Below, one piece after another: positions 25,851 to 33,818 of a stretch of 64,000 nucleotides of DNA. Origin of the DNA: Streptomyces sp. V4I2 (lineage in GTDB: Bacteria > Actinomycetota > Actinomycetes > Streptomycetales > Streptomycetaceae); assembly GCF_030817655.1 (NCBI RefSeq), contig NZ_JAUSZM010000003.1:9052001-9116000 (forward strand), written 5' to 3'. A program made the translations under genes and the position numbers. The notes beneath the pieces were generated by a model. It did no database searches. It was not told the DNA's origin and worked only from the letters and a program-made list of their open reading frames with translations. How positions within the stretch are numbered: the stretch's first letter is position 1; each line of letters opens with the position of its first letter.

Positions 25851-26885
25851 GTGGGCCATCCCTTCCCGATCCGGGAGATCGCACGTCAGGCGGGCCTGAG
25901 CGAGGCCACCGTCGACCGGGTCCTCAACCGCAGGAGCGGCGTGCGCGAGAGCACCGCCCGGGAGGTCCAGCAGGCCATCGCCGACCTCGACCGGCAGCGC
26001 ACCCAGGTTCGCCTGGTCGGCCGTACCTTCATGATCGACATCGTGATGCAGGCACCGGAACGGTTCTCCACCGCCGTCCGCGCCGCCCTGGAGGCCGAGC
26101 TGCCGTCCCTGCACCCGGCGGTCGTGCGCTCGCGCTTCCACTTCCGCGAGACCGGGCCGGTCCAGGAGCTCGCCCGGACCCTGGACGGGATCGCCCGGCG
26201 CGGCTCCCAGGGCGTGGTCCTCAAGGCCCCCGACGTCCCCGAGGCGACCGCGGCCGTCGGCCGGCTCGTGGAGGCGGGCATCCCCGTCGTCACCCTGGTC
26301 ACCGACCTGCCCGCCACCGCCCGCCTCGGCTACGTCGGCATCGACAACCGCGCGGCCGGCGCGACCGCCGCGTACCTCGTGGGCCAGTGGCTCGGCGACC
26401 GCCCCGGCCATGTGCTCACCAGCCTCAGCAGCGGCTTCTTCCGCAACGAGGAGGAGCGCGAGATGGGCTTCCGCGGTGCCATGCGCACCCACCACCCGGA
26501 GCACAGCCTGGTCGAGATCGCCGAGGGACAGGGCCTGGACGCCACCCAGTACGACCTCGTACGGGCCGCGTTGGAACGCGACCCCGCCATCCGCGCGGTC
26601 TACTCGATCGGCGGCGGCAACATCGCGACCCTGCGCGCCTTCGCGGACGCGGGGCGGGAGTGCGCGGTGTTCGTCGCCCACGACCTGGACCACGACAACA
26701 CCCGGCTGCTGCGCGAGCACCGCCTGTCCGCCGTGCTCCACCACGACCTGCGCCAGGACCTGCGCGAGGCCTGCCGCCTCGTCATGCGCGCCCACGGCGC
26801 CCTGCCGCCCGCCGGGCCCATTCTGCCGTCCGCGATCCAGGTGGTCACGCCGTACAACATGCCGCCCCAGGCGACGACCGGCTGA
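25851..26885 (+). CDS. LacI-family transcriptional regulator
   Basis: 344 residues from a GTG at 25851 with AAGGAG 7 nt upstream. Far longer frames upstream run antisense through the oxygenase gene and are shadows. The HTH reads PIREIARQAGLSEATVDRVLNRRSGVRESTAREVQ, with TVDRVLN as the LacI recognition helix and hinge start. The effector domain (about 60-330) is of the ribose/inositol-binding type: GVVLKAPDVPEATAAVGRLV and IPVVTLVTDLP, with the AGATAAYLVGQWLG helix. It probably represses the divergent PhyH-SDR-iolG operon until a polyol is present. Confidence 0.87.
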   Translation: MGHPFPIREIARQAGLSEATVDRVLNRRSGVRESTAREVQQAIADLDRQRTQVRLVGRTFMIDIVMQAPERFSTAVRAALEAELPSLHPAVVRSRFHFRETGPVQELARTLDGIARRGSQGVVLKAPDVPEATAAVGRLVEAGIPVVTLVTDLPATARLGYVGIDNRAAGATAAYLVGQWLGDRPGHVLTSLSSGFFRNEEEREMGFRGAMRTHHPEHSLVEIAEGQGLDATQYDLVRAALERDPAIRAVYSIGGGNIATLRAFADAGRECAVFVAHDLDHDNTRLLREHRLSAVLHHDLRQDLREACRLVMRAHGALPPAGPILPSAIQVVTPYNMPPQATTG

Positions 26886-26923
26886 CACCGGCGGCCTGGG
26901 GCGGGCCCCGAAAGGGGGGTCTG

Positions 26924-27589
26924 TCAGTGCTGCAGCGCGGGAGATCCGGTGGACGCGACCCGTCCGGCACTGCGGTGGACGCAGATGCCCACCGCCAGCA
27001 GCCAGTAGCTGAGGACGGCGCCCATCAGCGCGGTGGTGCCCCAGCCGTTCGCCGCGTAGAAGTCCGCCGGCGTGTTGCCGAAGAACAGGGACGGCACGAA
27101 GGCCAGGTTGATCGCGGCGAGGACGTACGCCGACCGGCCGGTCCAGCGGGGCAGCAGCCGGGTGCGGGAGACGGCGTAGCCGAACTCGGTGAGGAACAGC
27201 GCCAGCATGACGCGGGAGATCGACCCGTAGAGGACGTACGTGCCGCTGACGTCGATGGTCGGATCGATCGGCCGGTCGGCGGCGATGACCGCGCCCGCCT
27301 CGAGACCCATGGAGACCAGGGTGATCGTCGCGTAGACCAGTCCGGTGGCGGAGGCCATCGAGCCGACCCACTCGTGGGCGGGGCTCACCCGCCGGACCAG
27401 CTCGCGAAAGGCCGTCACGAACACGACCACGAGCGCGAGCGCGATGATCCCGACCAGCAGCCGGGACAGGACGTTCGCGTCCGGCGGCGGGCCCGAGTAG
27501 ACGAAGTACAGCGGCACTTGGACGATGAGCGCGGCCGCGGCGGCGATGCCCGCGAGGCCGGTCAGGCGCCTGGCGAAGGTCTCGTTCAT
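26924..27589 (-). CDS. six-helix integral membrane protein, function unknown (DUF4386-like)
   Basis: 221 residues starting at the ATG at 27589. About six hydrophobic segments are visible, for example LTGLAGIAAAAALIVQVPLYFV, LLVGIIALALVVVFVTAF and YVLAAINLAFVPSLFF. The arrangement is that of DUF4386-type proteins, which have no known activity. It converges with the LacI gene and is separated from the Gfo/Idh gene by 122 nt, so it may be its own unit. No motif suggests transport or enzymatic work. Confidence 0.6.
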   Translation of the reverse strand: MNETFARRLTGLAGIAAAAALIVQVPLYFVYSGPPPDANVLSRLLVGIIALALVVVFVTAFRELVRRVSPAHEWVGSMASATGLVYATITLVSMGLEAGAVIAADRPIDPTIDVSGTYVLYGSISRVMLALFLTEFGYAVSRTRLLPRWTGRSAYVLAAINLAFVPSLFFGNTPADFYAANGWGTTALMGAVLSYWLLAVGICVHRSAGRVASTGSPALQH

Positions 27590-27711
27590 GGGTTCCCCCG
27601 AGTGTCGGTGGGCGGACTCGGCGTCGGCGGTTGTGCCGACACCCAGAAGCCTGCCGTCCCGGGGGCGCGCCGTCCCTGGGCCTGAGCGCCGGATCGGGGG
27701 TGGTCCTACGG

Positions 27712-28875
27712 TCACCCTCCCCGGTGTACGTCCACCCAGGCACCGCTCTCGGCGGACCGTGTCATCGCGTCCAGTGCGGCAGCGCTCTGCACCGCGTCCG
27801 CGAGGGTGGCCCCGTGCGGGGTGCCCTCGGCGATCGAGCTCAGGAAGCGGTACGCCTCGATCACCTTGAGGTCGTCGTAGCCCATGGCGTTGGCGGAACC
27901 GGGCTGGAAGGCCTCGTACTCGCCCTCGCCGGGACCCATGTACACCGTGCTGACCGGCTGGTCCTGGTAGCGGTCGCCGCGGCTGACGCCGAGCTCGTTC
28001 ATCCGGCGGAAGTCCCAGAACACCGCGCCCTTGGTGCCGTGCACCTCGAAGCCGTAGTTGTTCTGCTCGCCGACCGAGACCCGGCAGGCCTCCAGGACAC
28101 CGCGCGCGCCGGAGGCGAACCGCAGCAGGCAGCTGACGTAGTCCTCGTTCTCGACCGGGCCGAGCTCGCCGCCCGACGCACGGCTGTGACCGGCCGTGGC
28201 GCCGGTGGGGCGGGCCCGCTCCGGGACGAAGACCGCCGTGTCGGCGGTCAGGGAGGCGATGTCGCCGAGCAGGTAGCGGGCCAGGTCCACGCCGTGCGAG
28301 GCCAGGTCGCCCAGCACTCCGCTGCCGCCCCGCTCCCGCTCGTACCGCCAGGTCAAGGCGCCCTCGGGGTGGGCCGCGTAGTCGCTGAACAGGCGGACGC
28401 GGACATGCGTGACCGTGCCGATCCCGCCGTCGGCGATCAGCCGCCGGGCCGATTCCACGGCGGGCGCGTTGCGGTAGTTGAAGCCGACCGTGCCCTGCAC
28501 ACCCGACTTCGCGACCGCTTCGGCGACCGCCCGGGCGTCCGCCACGGTCAGACCGACCGGCTTCTCGATCCAGATGTGCTTGCCGGCCTCGGCCATCGCG
28601 ACACCGATCTCCCGGTGCAGGAAGTTCGGCGCGGTGATGCTCACGGCCCGCACCCGCGGGTCGGCGACCACCTCGCGCCAGTCGCGGACGGCCGTGGCGA
28701 ACCCGAACCGAGCGGCGGCCTCCTCGGCCCGCCCCGGCACATCGTCGGCGACCGTCACCAGCTCCGGGCGCAGGCCCAGCTTCGGGTAGTGATGCGGGAC
28801 GCGGGCATACGCCTGGCTGTGCACCCGGCCCATCCAGCCGAATCCGACGACGGCGACACCGAGCGTATCCACCAT
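27712..28875 (-). CDS. Gfo/Idh/MocA family dehydrogenase
   Basis: 387 residues, with an inserted loop making it longer than IolG. VAVVGFGWMGRVHSQAYARV is the cofactor motif, IWIEKPVGLTVADARAV carries EKP, VGFNYRNAPAVESARRLI is the substrate loop and LGDLASHGVDLARYLLGDI the active-site helix. It is divergent from a LacI-family gene. Two TGGACCGGTCCA-type operators lie between the two starts, so it is almost certainly that regulator's target. The substrate is probably a sugar or cyclitol. Confidence 0.82.
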   Translation of the reverse strand: MVDTLGVAVVGFGWMGRVHSQAYARVPHHYPKLGLRPELVTVADDVPGRAEEAAARFGFATAVRDWREVVADPRVRAVSITAPNFLHREIGVAMAEAGKHIWIEKPVGLTVADARAVAEAVAKSGVQGTVGFNYRNAPAVESARRLIADGGIGTVTHVRVRLFSDYAAHPEGALTWRYERERGGSGVLGDLASHGVDLARYLLGDIASLTADTAVFVPERARPTGATAGHSRASGGELGPVENEDYVSCLLRFASGARGVLEACRVSVGEQNNYGFEVHGTKGAVFWDFRRMNELGVSRGDRYQDQPVSTVYMGPGEGEYEAFQPGSANAMGYDDLKVIEAYRFLSSIAEGTPHGATLADAVQSAAALDAMTRSAESGAWVDVHRGG

Positions 28876-28886
28876 GAGCCCCTCTT

Positions 28887-28980
28887 TGGACCGGTCCATG
28901 AACTGTCCAAGCCACCCTGAGCGGGCTTTCGACAGGTGTCAACCCCTTTGACAAGGCGGCGCGTCACATGGAACGGTCCA
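28887..28980. promoter_or_regulatory. LacI-type operator pair
   Basis: TGGACCGGTCCA (28887-28898) is a perfect 12-bp palindrome. TGGAACGGTCCA (28969-28980) is a one-mismatch copy that ends 4 nt before the LacI ATG. Their centres are 82 bp apart, suitable for looping. TGTCCA half sites lie between them. The first copy is beside the start of the minus-strand dehydrogenase. Confidence 0.65.
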
Positions 28981-28984
28981 GAGC

Positions 28985-29989
28985 ATGAGACAGCCGACGA
29001 TCCGGGACGTGGCCGAGCAGGCCGGCGTCTCCAAGTCGTTGGTCTCGCTCGTGCTGCGCGGCTCCGACCAGGTTCGCCCCGAGAAGCGGGACGCCGTACT
29101 GCGGGCCGTACGCGAACTCGGCTACCGCCCCAACGCCGCCGCCCGCAGCCTCAGCGAACAGCGCACCCGCACGGTCGGCGTCCTCCTCAACGACCTGCGC
29201 AACCCCTGGTTCATCGACCTGCTCGACGGCCTGAACGCCCTCCTGCACGACCAGGGCCTGCACATGCTGCTGGGCGACGCCCGCCTCAACCGCCGCACCG
29301 GCCAGGACCTCGCCCGGCCCTTCCTGGACCTCCAGGCCGACGGCCTGGTCGTGGTCGGCACCCTGCCCGACCCGGCCGCACTCGGCACCGTCGCGGAGCG
29401 GATACCGGTCGTCGTCGCGGGCGCCCGCGAGCCCGTCCCGCCCGGCGTCGACGTGGTCGCCGGCGACGACGAGCAGGGCGCCCGGCTGGTCACCGAGCAC
29501 CTCATCGGCCTCGGCCACCGCCGCATCGCGCACATCGCGGGCTATGGCGCCGTGGGCGACCTGCGCCGCGGCAGCTTCGAGGCGGCCATGCGCGCCCACG
29601 GTCTCGCCGACCGGGCACTCGTCGAGACCTGCGACATGACGGAGGAGGGCGGGTTCCGGGCCGCCGTACGACTGCTCGGCCGGCCCGGGCGGCCCACCGC
29701 CGTCGTCGCCGTCAACGACATCACCGCCGTCGGCGTGCTCTCGGCGGCCGCGGAACTGGGCCTGCGCGTCCCGCACGACCTGTCCGTCACCGGCTACGAC
29801 GACACGAGCATCTCCCGGCTGCGCCACCTGTGGCTCACCACCGTCGACAACGCCGGCCACGAGGTCGGCCGCCGCGCCGCCCGCTGCCTCCTCGACCGCT
29901 TCGAGTCGGCCGGAGCAGCGGGGCGGCTCCACCTGGCCGCCCCGACACTGGAGATCCGCGGCACCACGGCCCCGCCGCTCACAGACTGA
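28985..29989 (+). CDS. LacI-family transcriptional regulator
   Basis: 334 residues. The HTH TIRDVAEQAGVSKSLVSLVLRG and hinge helix YRPNAAARSLSEQRTRTVGVLL are followed by a type I periplasmic-binding effector domain ending LTTVDNAGHEVGRRAARCLLDR. The ATG follows a poor ribosome site (CCAGAG) and the second operator abuts it, so expression may be low and tightly autoregulated. It is divergent from the Gfo/Idh gene at 27712-28875, its likely target. Confidence 0.9.
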   Translation: MRQPTIRDVAEQAGVSKSLVSLVLRGSDQVRPEKRDAVLRAVRELGYRPNAAARSLSEQRTRTVGVLLNDLRNPWFIDLLDGLNALLHDQGLHMLLGDARLNRRTGQDLARPFLDLQADGLVVVGTLPDPAALGTVAERIPVVVAGAREPVPPGVDVVAGDDEQGARLVTEHLIGLGHRRIAHIAGYGAVGDLRRGSFEAAMRAHGLADRALVETCDMTEEGGFRAAVRLLGRPGRPTAVVAVNDITAVGVLSAAAELGLRVPHDLSVTGYDDTSISRLRHLWLTTVDNAGHEVGRRAARCLLDRFESAGAAGRLHLAAPTLEIRGTTAPPLTD

Positions 29990-30151
29990 TCGCGTACACC
30001 TTCCGCAGCGTCTCGTACACCGTCCACGTCGTACGGTCGTCGGCGCGCAGTGCGGGCCGGGATCCGGCCGTCGACAGGTTGTGGGGGGATCGGCCCAGGT
30101 GGGAGGGCACGCCGACTGGCGGCTCCGCCGGGCCCGGGAGATCGTGGGGGC

Positions 30152-30664
30152 ATGGCGGACATCCCGGCGGCCGCCCCCGTGCCGCCCCGGCACGACACGC
30201 GCGAGGCTGTCCTGTTCGGCGGTGTCTACGGCGCCGTCCTGGCGAGTTCCATGGTCGCCGCGCTCACCCAGTACGGCCACACCTCCGAGGACAGCCGCCG
30301 ATACGACGCCCTGTGGCTACTGGTGACCGCATTCGCCTCCGCCTTCGCTCACGGCTACGCCCACTTCGTCGCCGAACGCGCCCAGCACCGCCGCTGGGAC
30401 GTCCTGCGCACCCTCGTGGACGAGTGGCCCCTGGTCGCGGCCGTGCTGCCGACCGTGGTCGTCCTCGCGGGTGCGGGCTGGGGCTGGTGGCCGGCCGACG
30501 GGGTGGAGTACCCGGCGTTCATCCTGAACATCGTGCTGCTGTTCACGCTGGGCCTGGTCACGGCCAGGTGGTCGCACCGCACGTGGGCCCTGGCGGTCCT
30601 CATCGGAGTCGTGGACGCACTGCTCGGCGTGGTCGTCGTGGTGGCGAACGCGCTCATCCATTAG
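30152..30664 (+). CDS. small integral membrane protein, function unknown
   Basis: 170 residues from the ATG at 30152, chosen over an upstream frame rich in Arg and Gly. About five hydrophobic helices are visible: VLFGGVYGAVLASSMVAALT, LWLLVTAFASAFAHGYAHF, WPLVAAVLPTVVVLAGAGWG, FILNIVLLFTLGLVTA and WALAVLIGVVDALLGVVVVV. A His-containing helix (AHGYAHFVAE) is notable. No family is recognised. It is monocistronic and convergent with the MFS gene. Confidence 0.6.
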   Translation: MADIPAAAPVPPRHDTREAVLFGGVYGAVLASSMVAALTQYGHTSEDSRRYDALWLLVTAFASAFAHGYAHFVAERAQHRRWDVLRTLVDEWPLVAAVLPTVVVLAGAGWGWWPADGVEYPAFILNIVLLFTLGLVTARWSHRTWALAVLIGVVDALLGVVVVVANALIH

Positions 30665-30678
30665 CGGGCGACGCACAC

Positions 30679-30713
30679 GGCGGCCGCCTCCCGTCGTCCG
30701 GGTGGTGGCCGCC
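30679..30713. terminator. possible bidirectional terminator
   Basis: GGCGGCC and GGCCGCC arms with additional GC pairing inside lie between two convergent genes. No T-run follows, so the call is weak. Confidence 0.3.
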
Positions 30714-30732
30714 TCGGTTCTCGTCGGCTTGG

Positions 30733-32214
30733 TCACACCTTGGCCGTGGTGGCCTCCTTGTTCTCGGCGGGGCCGTCGGCGGCCGGTGCGGGCTGCGGGG
30801 CGCGGTGCTTCGGGATGAAGGTGGCGAAGAGCAGGGCGAGCAGGGCGGCTCCGGCGCCGATGGCCATGACGACCTTGAAGCCGTTCTCCGAGGGCAGGGG
30901 GAAGCCGCCGTAGTCGGTGGTCATCTGGGCGAGGATGACGCCGGCGATGGCGCTGGCGAAGCTGGTGCCCAGGGAGCGCATCAGGGTGTTGAGGCTGTTT
31001 GCGGCGCCGGTCTGGGTGGGGTCGACGGCACCCATGATCAGGGCGGGCATGGCCCCGTACGTGAAGCCGATGCCGCCGCCGATGATGCAGGACACCAGGA
31101 CCAGGTGCCAGACCTCGGACATGAGCACGATGTTGAGGGCGTAGCCGGAGGCCACGATCAGCGCGCCGATCATCAGGGTGAGCTTGGGCCCCTTGGCCTT
31201 GGTGATGGTCGCGGAGACGGCGGACATGGCCATCATCACCAGGCCCTGCGGGGCGAGGACCAGGCCGACGGTGAGCATGGACTTGCCGAGGCCGTAGCCG
31301 GTGGCCTCGGGCAGCTGGAGCAGCTGCGGCAGAACCAGGGACATCGCGAACATCGAGAAGCCGAGCGCGATCGAGGCGAGGTTGGTGAAGAGCACCTGGG
31401 GGCGGGCGGTGGTGCGCAGGTCGACCAGGGGCTGGCTGCTGCGCAGCTCGTAAAGGCCCCAGGCGAGCAGGATCACGACCGAGGCCAGGCCGAGGCCCAG
31501 GGTGGTGGCGCTGGTCCAGCCCCAGTCGCCGCCCTTGGAGACGGCCAGCAGCAGGGTCACCAGTCCGGCCGACAGACCCAGCGCGCCGACCAGGTCGAAG
31601 CGTCCGCCGGCCCGCACCTTGGACTCGGGTACGACCGTCAGCACGAGCAGGAAGGCGACGGCGCCGAGGGCGGCGGAGGTCCAGAACAGGAGGTGCCAGT
31701 CCCACTTGTCGGCGATGAAGGCCGCGGAGGGCAGGCCGAGGGCGCCGCCGACGCCGAGGGAGGCGCTCATCATGGCGGTCGACCCGGCGAGCCGCTCGCT
31801 GGGCAGTACGTCGCGCATGATGCTGATGCCGAGCGGGATGACACCGGCGGCCAGGCCCTGCAGGGCGCGTCCGGCGATCATCGGGATGACGGAGTCGCTG
31901 AGCGCGCAGACGACGGAGCCGGCGATCAGCAGGACGATGCTGACGAGCAGCATCCGCCGCTTGCCGTACATGTCGCCGAGCCGGCCGACCACCGGGGTGG
32001 CGACGGCGGCGGCGAGCAGGGTGGCGGTGACCGCCCAGGCCGTGTTCGACGCCGAGGCGTCAAGCAGCTTCGGCAGCTCGGGGACGATCGGGATGACGAG
32101 CGTCTGCATCAACGCGACGACGATGCCGGCGAAGGCCAGCACCGCCACGACGGTGTTCGACCTCGGCGGGGCGGGCTTCACCGCCGCGGTGGGTCGGGCA
32201 AGGGCGTCGGACAT
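30733..32214 (-). CDS. MFS transporter, DHA2 (14-helix) drug-exporter type
   Basis: 493 residues from the ATG at 32214 (GAGG 9 nt upstream). Motif A is GRLGDMYGKRRMLL after helix 2, and motif C-like LGVGGALGLPSAAF lies in helix 5. The length and about 14 helices fit DHA2 proton-coupled antiporters such as EmrB or the Streptomyces antibiotic exporters. Two copies of the TTGCTTAAGTCAAGCAA-type MarR operator lie 46-90 nt upstream, so it belongs to the MarR regulon centred at 35181. The exported compound is unknown. Confidence 0.88.
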   Translation of the reverse strand: MSDALARPTAAVKPAPPRSNTVVAVLAFAGIVVALMQTLVIPIVPELPKLLDASASNTAWAVTATLLAAAVATPVVGRLGDMYGKRRMLLVSIVLLIAGSVVCALSDSVIPMIAGRALQGLAAGVIPLGISIMRDVLPSERLAGSTAMMSASLGVGGALGLPSAAFIADKWDWHLLFWTSAALGAVAFLLVLTVVPESKVRAGGRFDLVGALGLSAGLVTLLLAVSKGGDWGWTSATTLGLGLASVVILLAWGLYELRSSQPLVDLRTTARPQVLFTNLASIALGFSMFAMSLVLPQLLQLPEATGYGLGKSMLTVGLVLAPQGLVMMAMSAVSATITKAKGPKLTLMIGALIVASGYALNIVLMSEVWHLVLVSCIIGGGIGFTYGAMPALIMGAVDPTQTGAANSLNTLMRSLGTSFASAIAGVILAQMTTDYGGFPLPSENGFKVVMAIGAGAALLALLFATFIPKHRAPQPAPAADGPAENKEATTAKV

Positions 32215-32259
32215 GGCAAGAGCCTCCGTCAGGGCACAAGGGGGTGGGGACAAACCGTG

Positions 32260-32304
32260 TTGCTTGACTTACTCAAGTTAATCGTAATTGATTGACTTAA
32301 GCAA
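32260..32304. promoter_or_regulatory. two MarR-type operators upstream of the MFS gene
   Basis: TTGCTTGACTTACTCAA (32260-32276) and TTGATTGACTTAAGCAA (32288-32304). On the reverse strand these read TTGAGTAAGTCAAGCAA and TTGCTTAAGTCAATCAA, matching the sites beside the MarR gene. They lie 46-90 nt upstream of the MFS start. Confidence 0.7.
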
Positions 32305-32345
32305 GCTGAATCGGGGTGTGGCGAGCGCCAGGATGGGGCGGGGCC

Positions 32346-33725
32346 TCAGGTGGCCGCGGGTTCCTCCAGCCGGTACGGCTGCACCGGCAGCTCGGCGACG
32401 ACTTCGAAGCCGCCCTGCGGACGGTGGCCCATCCGGATGCGGCCGCCGACCGAGTGGGCACGCTCGCGCATGCCCATGAGGCCGTAACCGCCGCCGCCGG
32501 GGGAGGAGGAGTCGGACCGTCTCACGGCGTCGGCGTTGACGACCGTGACGACCAGCCGGTCGTGGGTGTAGGCGAGCCGTACCTCGGCCGAGCCGGTGAC
32601 GGCGTGCTTGGTGACGTTGGTCAGGGCCTCCTGCACGATCCGGTACGCCGTGAGGGCGGCACCGGCGGACAGGGGACGCGGGTCGCCGTCGGTGGCCAGG
32701 CTGACCGTGAGGCCGGCGTGCTGGAACGAGGACGCGAGGTCCGGGAGCTGGGCGAGGCCGGGGGTGGGCGCCGGCGGCTTGCCGGTGTCGGACGGGTCGG
32801 CCGTACGGTCTCCCGCGCCGGACGGTTGGGCCGTACGGTCTCCGGCACCGGGCGAGTGGGTCGTACGGTCTCCAGCACCGGGCGAGTGGGTCGTACCGTC
32901 CTGGCCGTCGGCCGGGTGGGCCGCACGGTCCTCGGCGTCGGTGGAGGAGATCGGCGGGTCCACCTGGTCCCGCAACAGGCCGACGGTGGACTTGAGTTCG
33001 CGCAGTGCCGAAGAGGTGGTGCCGGACAGGTCCCGCACGATCCGCTCGGCCTCGTCGGGCCGGGCGGGCAGCATCCGGGCGACCGCGCCGGCCTGGAGGT
33101 TGGCCAGGACGAGATGGTGGGCGACGACGTCGTGCAGGTCCCGGGCGATGCGCATGCGCTCCTCGGTGACGCGCCGTCGTGCCTCCTCCTCCCGGGTGCG
33201 CTCCGCGTGCTCGGCGCGCGCCTGCACGGCTTCCAGATAGGCGCCGCGCAGTCGGGTCACGGTGCCCAGGGAGGTGGGCAGCAGCAGCCAGGCGGTGGGG
33301 CCGAGCAGCTTGAGGACCAGGGGTTCGTTGCCGGGGCCGACGAGGAGGGAGGCGCCGACCAGCAGGGCGATGCCGGTGCCGGCGAAGGTGTTCGCGGTCC
33401 TGCGGTCGGTGCGGACGGCCAGTGAGTGCAGCGCGACCATGAGGGGGCCGAGCAGCAGGACCGTGAGGATGTAGCCGAGCGCCGCCACGGCCGTCGCGCA
33501 GACGATGGTCACCGCCGTCGTCGTGCGGGGCCGGCCGCGGCGCCACAGCAGCGCGGCGCACGCGACCCCGGTGAGCAGGACCCCGGGCCACCACGGTATG
33601 CCGGGGTCGTGGCCCGGGAGCGTGACCAGGCTGCCCGGCAGCGAGCAGGCGAAGAGTGCGGCGGCGAGTCCGGCGTCGACGGCGTGGGGGCGGGCCGAGG
33701 GCAGGCGTTGCAGGTTGTCGATCAT
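32346..33725 (-). CDS. sensor histidine kinase (HisKA_3/NarL-type) with an in-frame repeat linker
   Basis: 459 residues. Five to six N-terminal membrane helices (about 17-160) are followed by a coiled region (RLRGAYLEAVQARAEHAERT), the H-box RIARDLHDVVAHHLVL with the phospho-accepting His, a long Pro/Thr/Gly linker and a HATPase_c domain ending in GYGLMGMRERAHSVGGRI. The linker holds about five copies of a 10-residue unit (GAGDRTTHSP and variants). Kinases of this class normally sit beside a LuxR-type response regulator, and none is adjacent. It lies between the ADH and MFS genes of the MarR regulon on the same strand. Confidence 0.87.
   Translation of the reverse strand: MIDNLQRLPSARPHAVDAGLAAALFACSLPGSLVTLPGHDPGIPWWPGVLLTGVACAALLWRRGRPRTTTAVTIVCATAVAALGYILTVLLLGPLMVALHSLAVRTDRRTANTFAGTGIALLVGASLLVGPGNEPLVLKLLGPTAWLLLPTSLGTVTRLRGAYLEAVQARAEHAERTREEEARRRVTEERMRIARDLHDVVAHHLVLANLQAGAVARMLPARPDEAERIVRDLSGTTSSALRELKSTVGLLRDQVDPPISSTDAEDRAAHPADGQDGTTHSPGAGDRTTHSPGAGDRTAQPSGAGDRTADPSDTGKPPAPTPGLAQLPDLASSFQHAGLTVSLATDGDPRPLSAGAALTAYRIVQEALTNVTKHAVTGSAEVRLAYTHDRLVVTVVNADAVRRSDSSSPGGGGYGLMGMRERAHSVGGRIRMGHRPQGGFEVVAELPVQPYRLEEPAAT
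32799..32930. repeat. 30-bp minisatellite inside the histidine kinase gene
   Basis: About four to five direct copies of a 30-bp unit, each starting near GTACGGTCTCC or a variant, encode the 10-residue repeats between the H-box and ATP-binding domains. Unit length is a multiple of three, so copy number can change without a frameshift. Confidence 0.75.
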
Positions 33726-33818
33726 GGTGTGGGCGTTCCGTCCGGTGCGGTCACCGCGGTGCGGACCACCACGGGCCCCTGCCTGCCGGGGGTGGCGGCA
33801 GGAGCCCGGGCGGGTCCG

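Noticed and set aside
24561..27743. 1060-codon fusion of the PhyH oxygenase with an upstream region
   Set aside because: The extra N-terminal part runs antisense through the LacI gene. The ATG at 25727 with a ribosome site gives the normal family length.
32799..32930. CRISPR-like repeats
   Set aside because: Contiguous 30-bp units without spacers, inside and in frame with a kinase gene.
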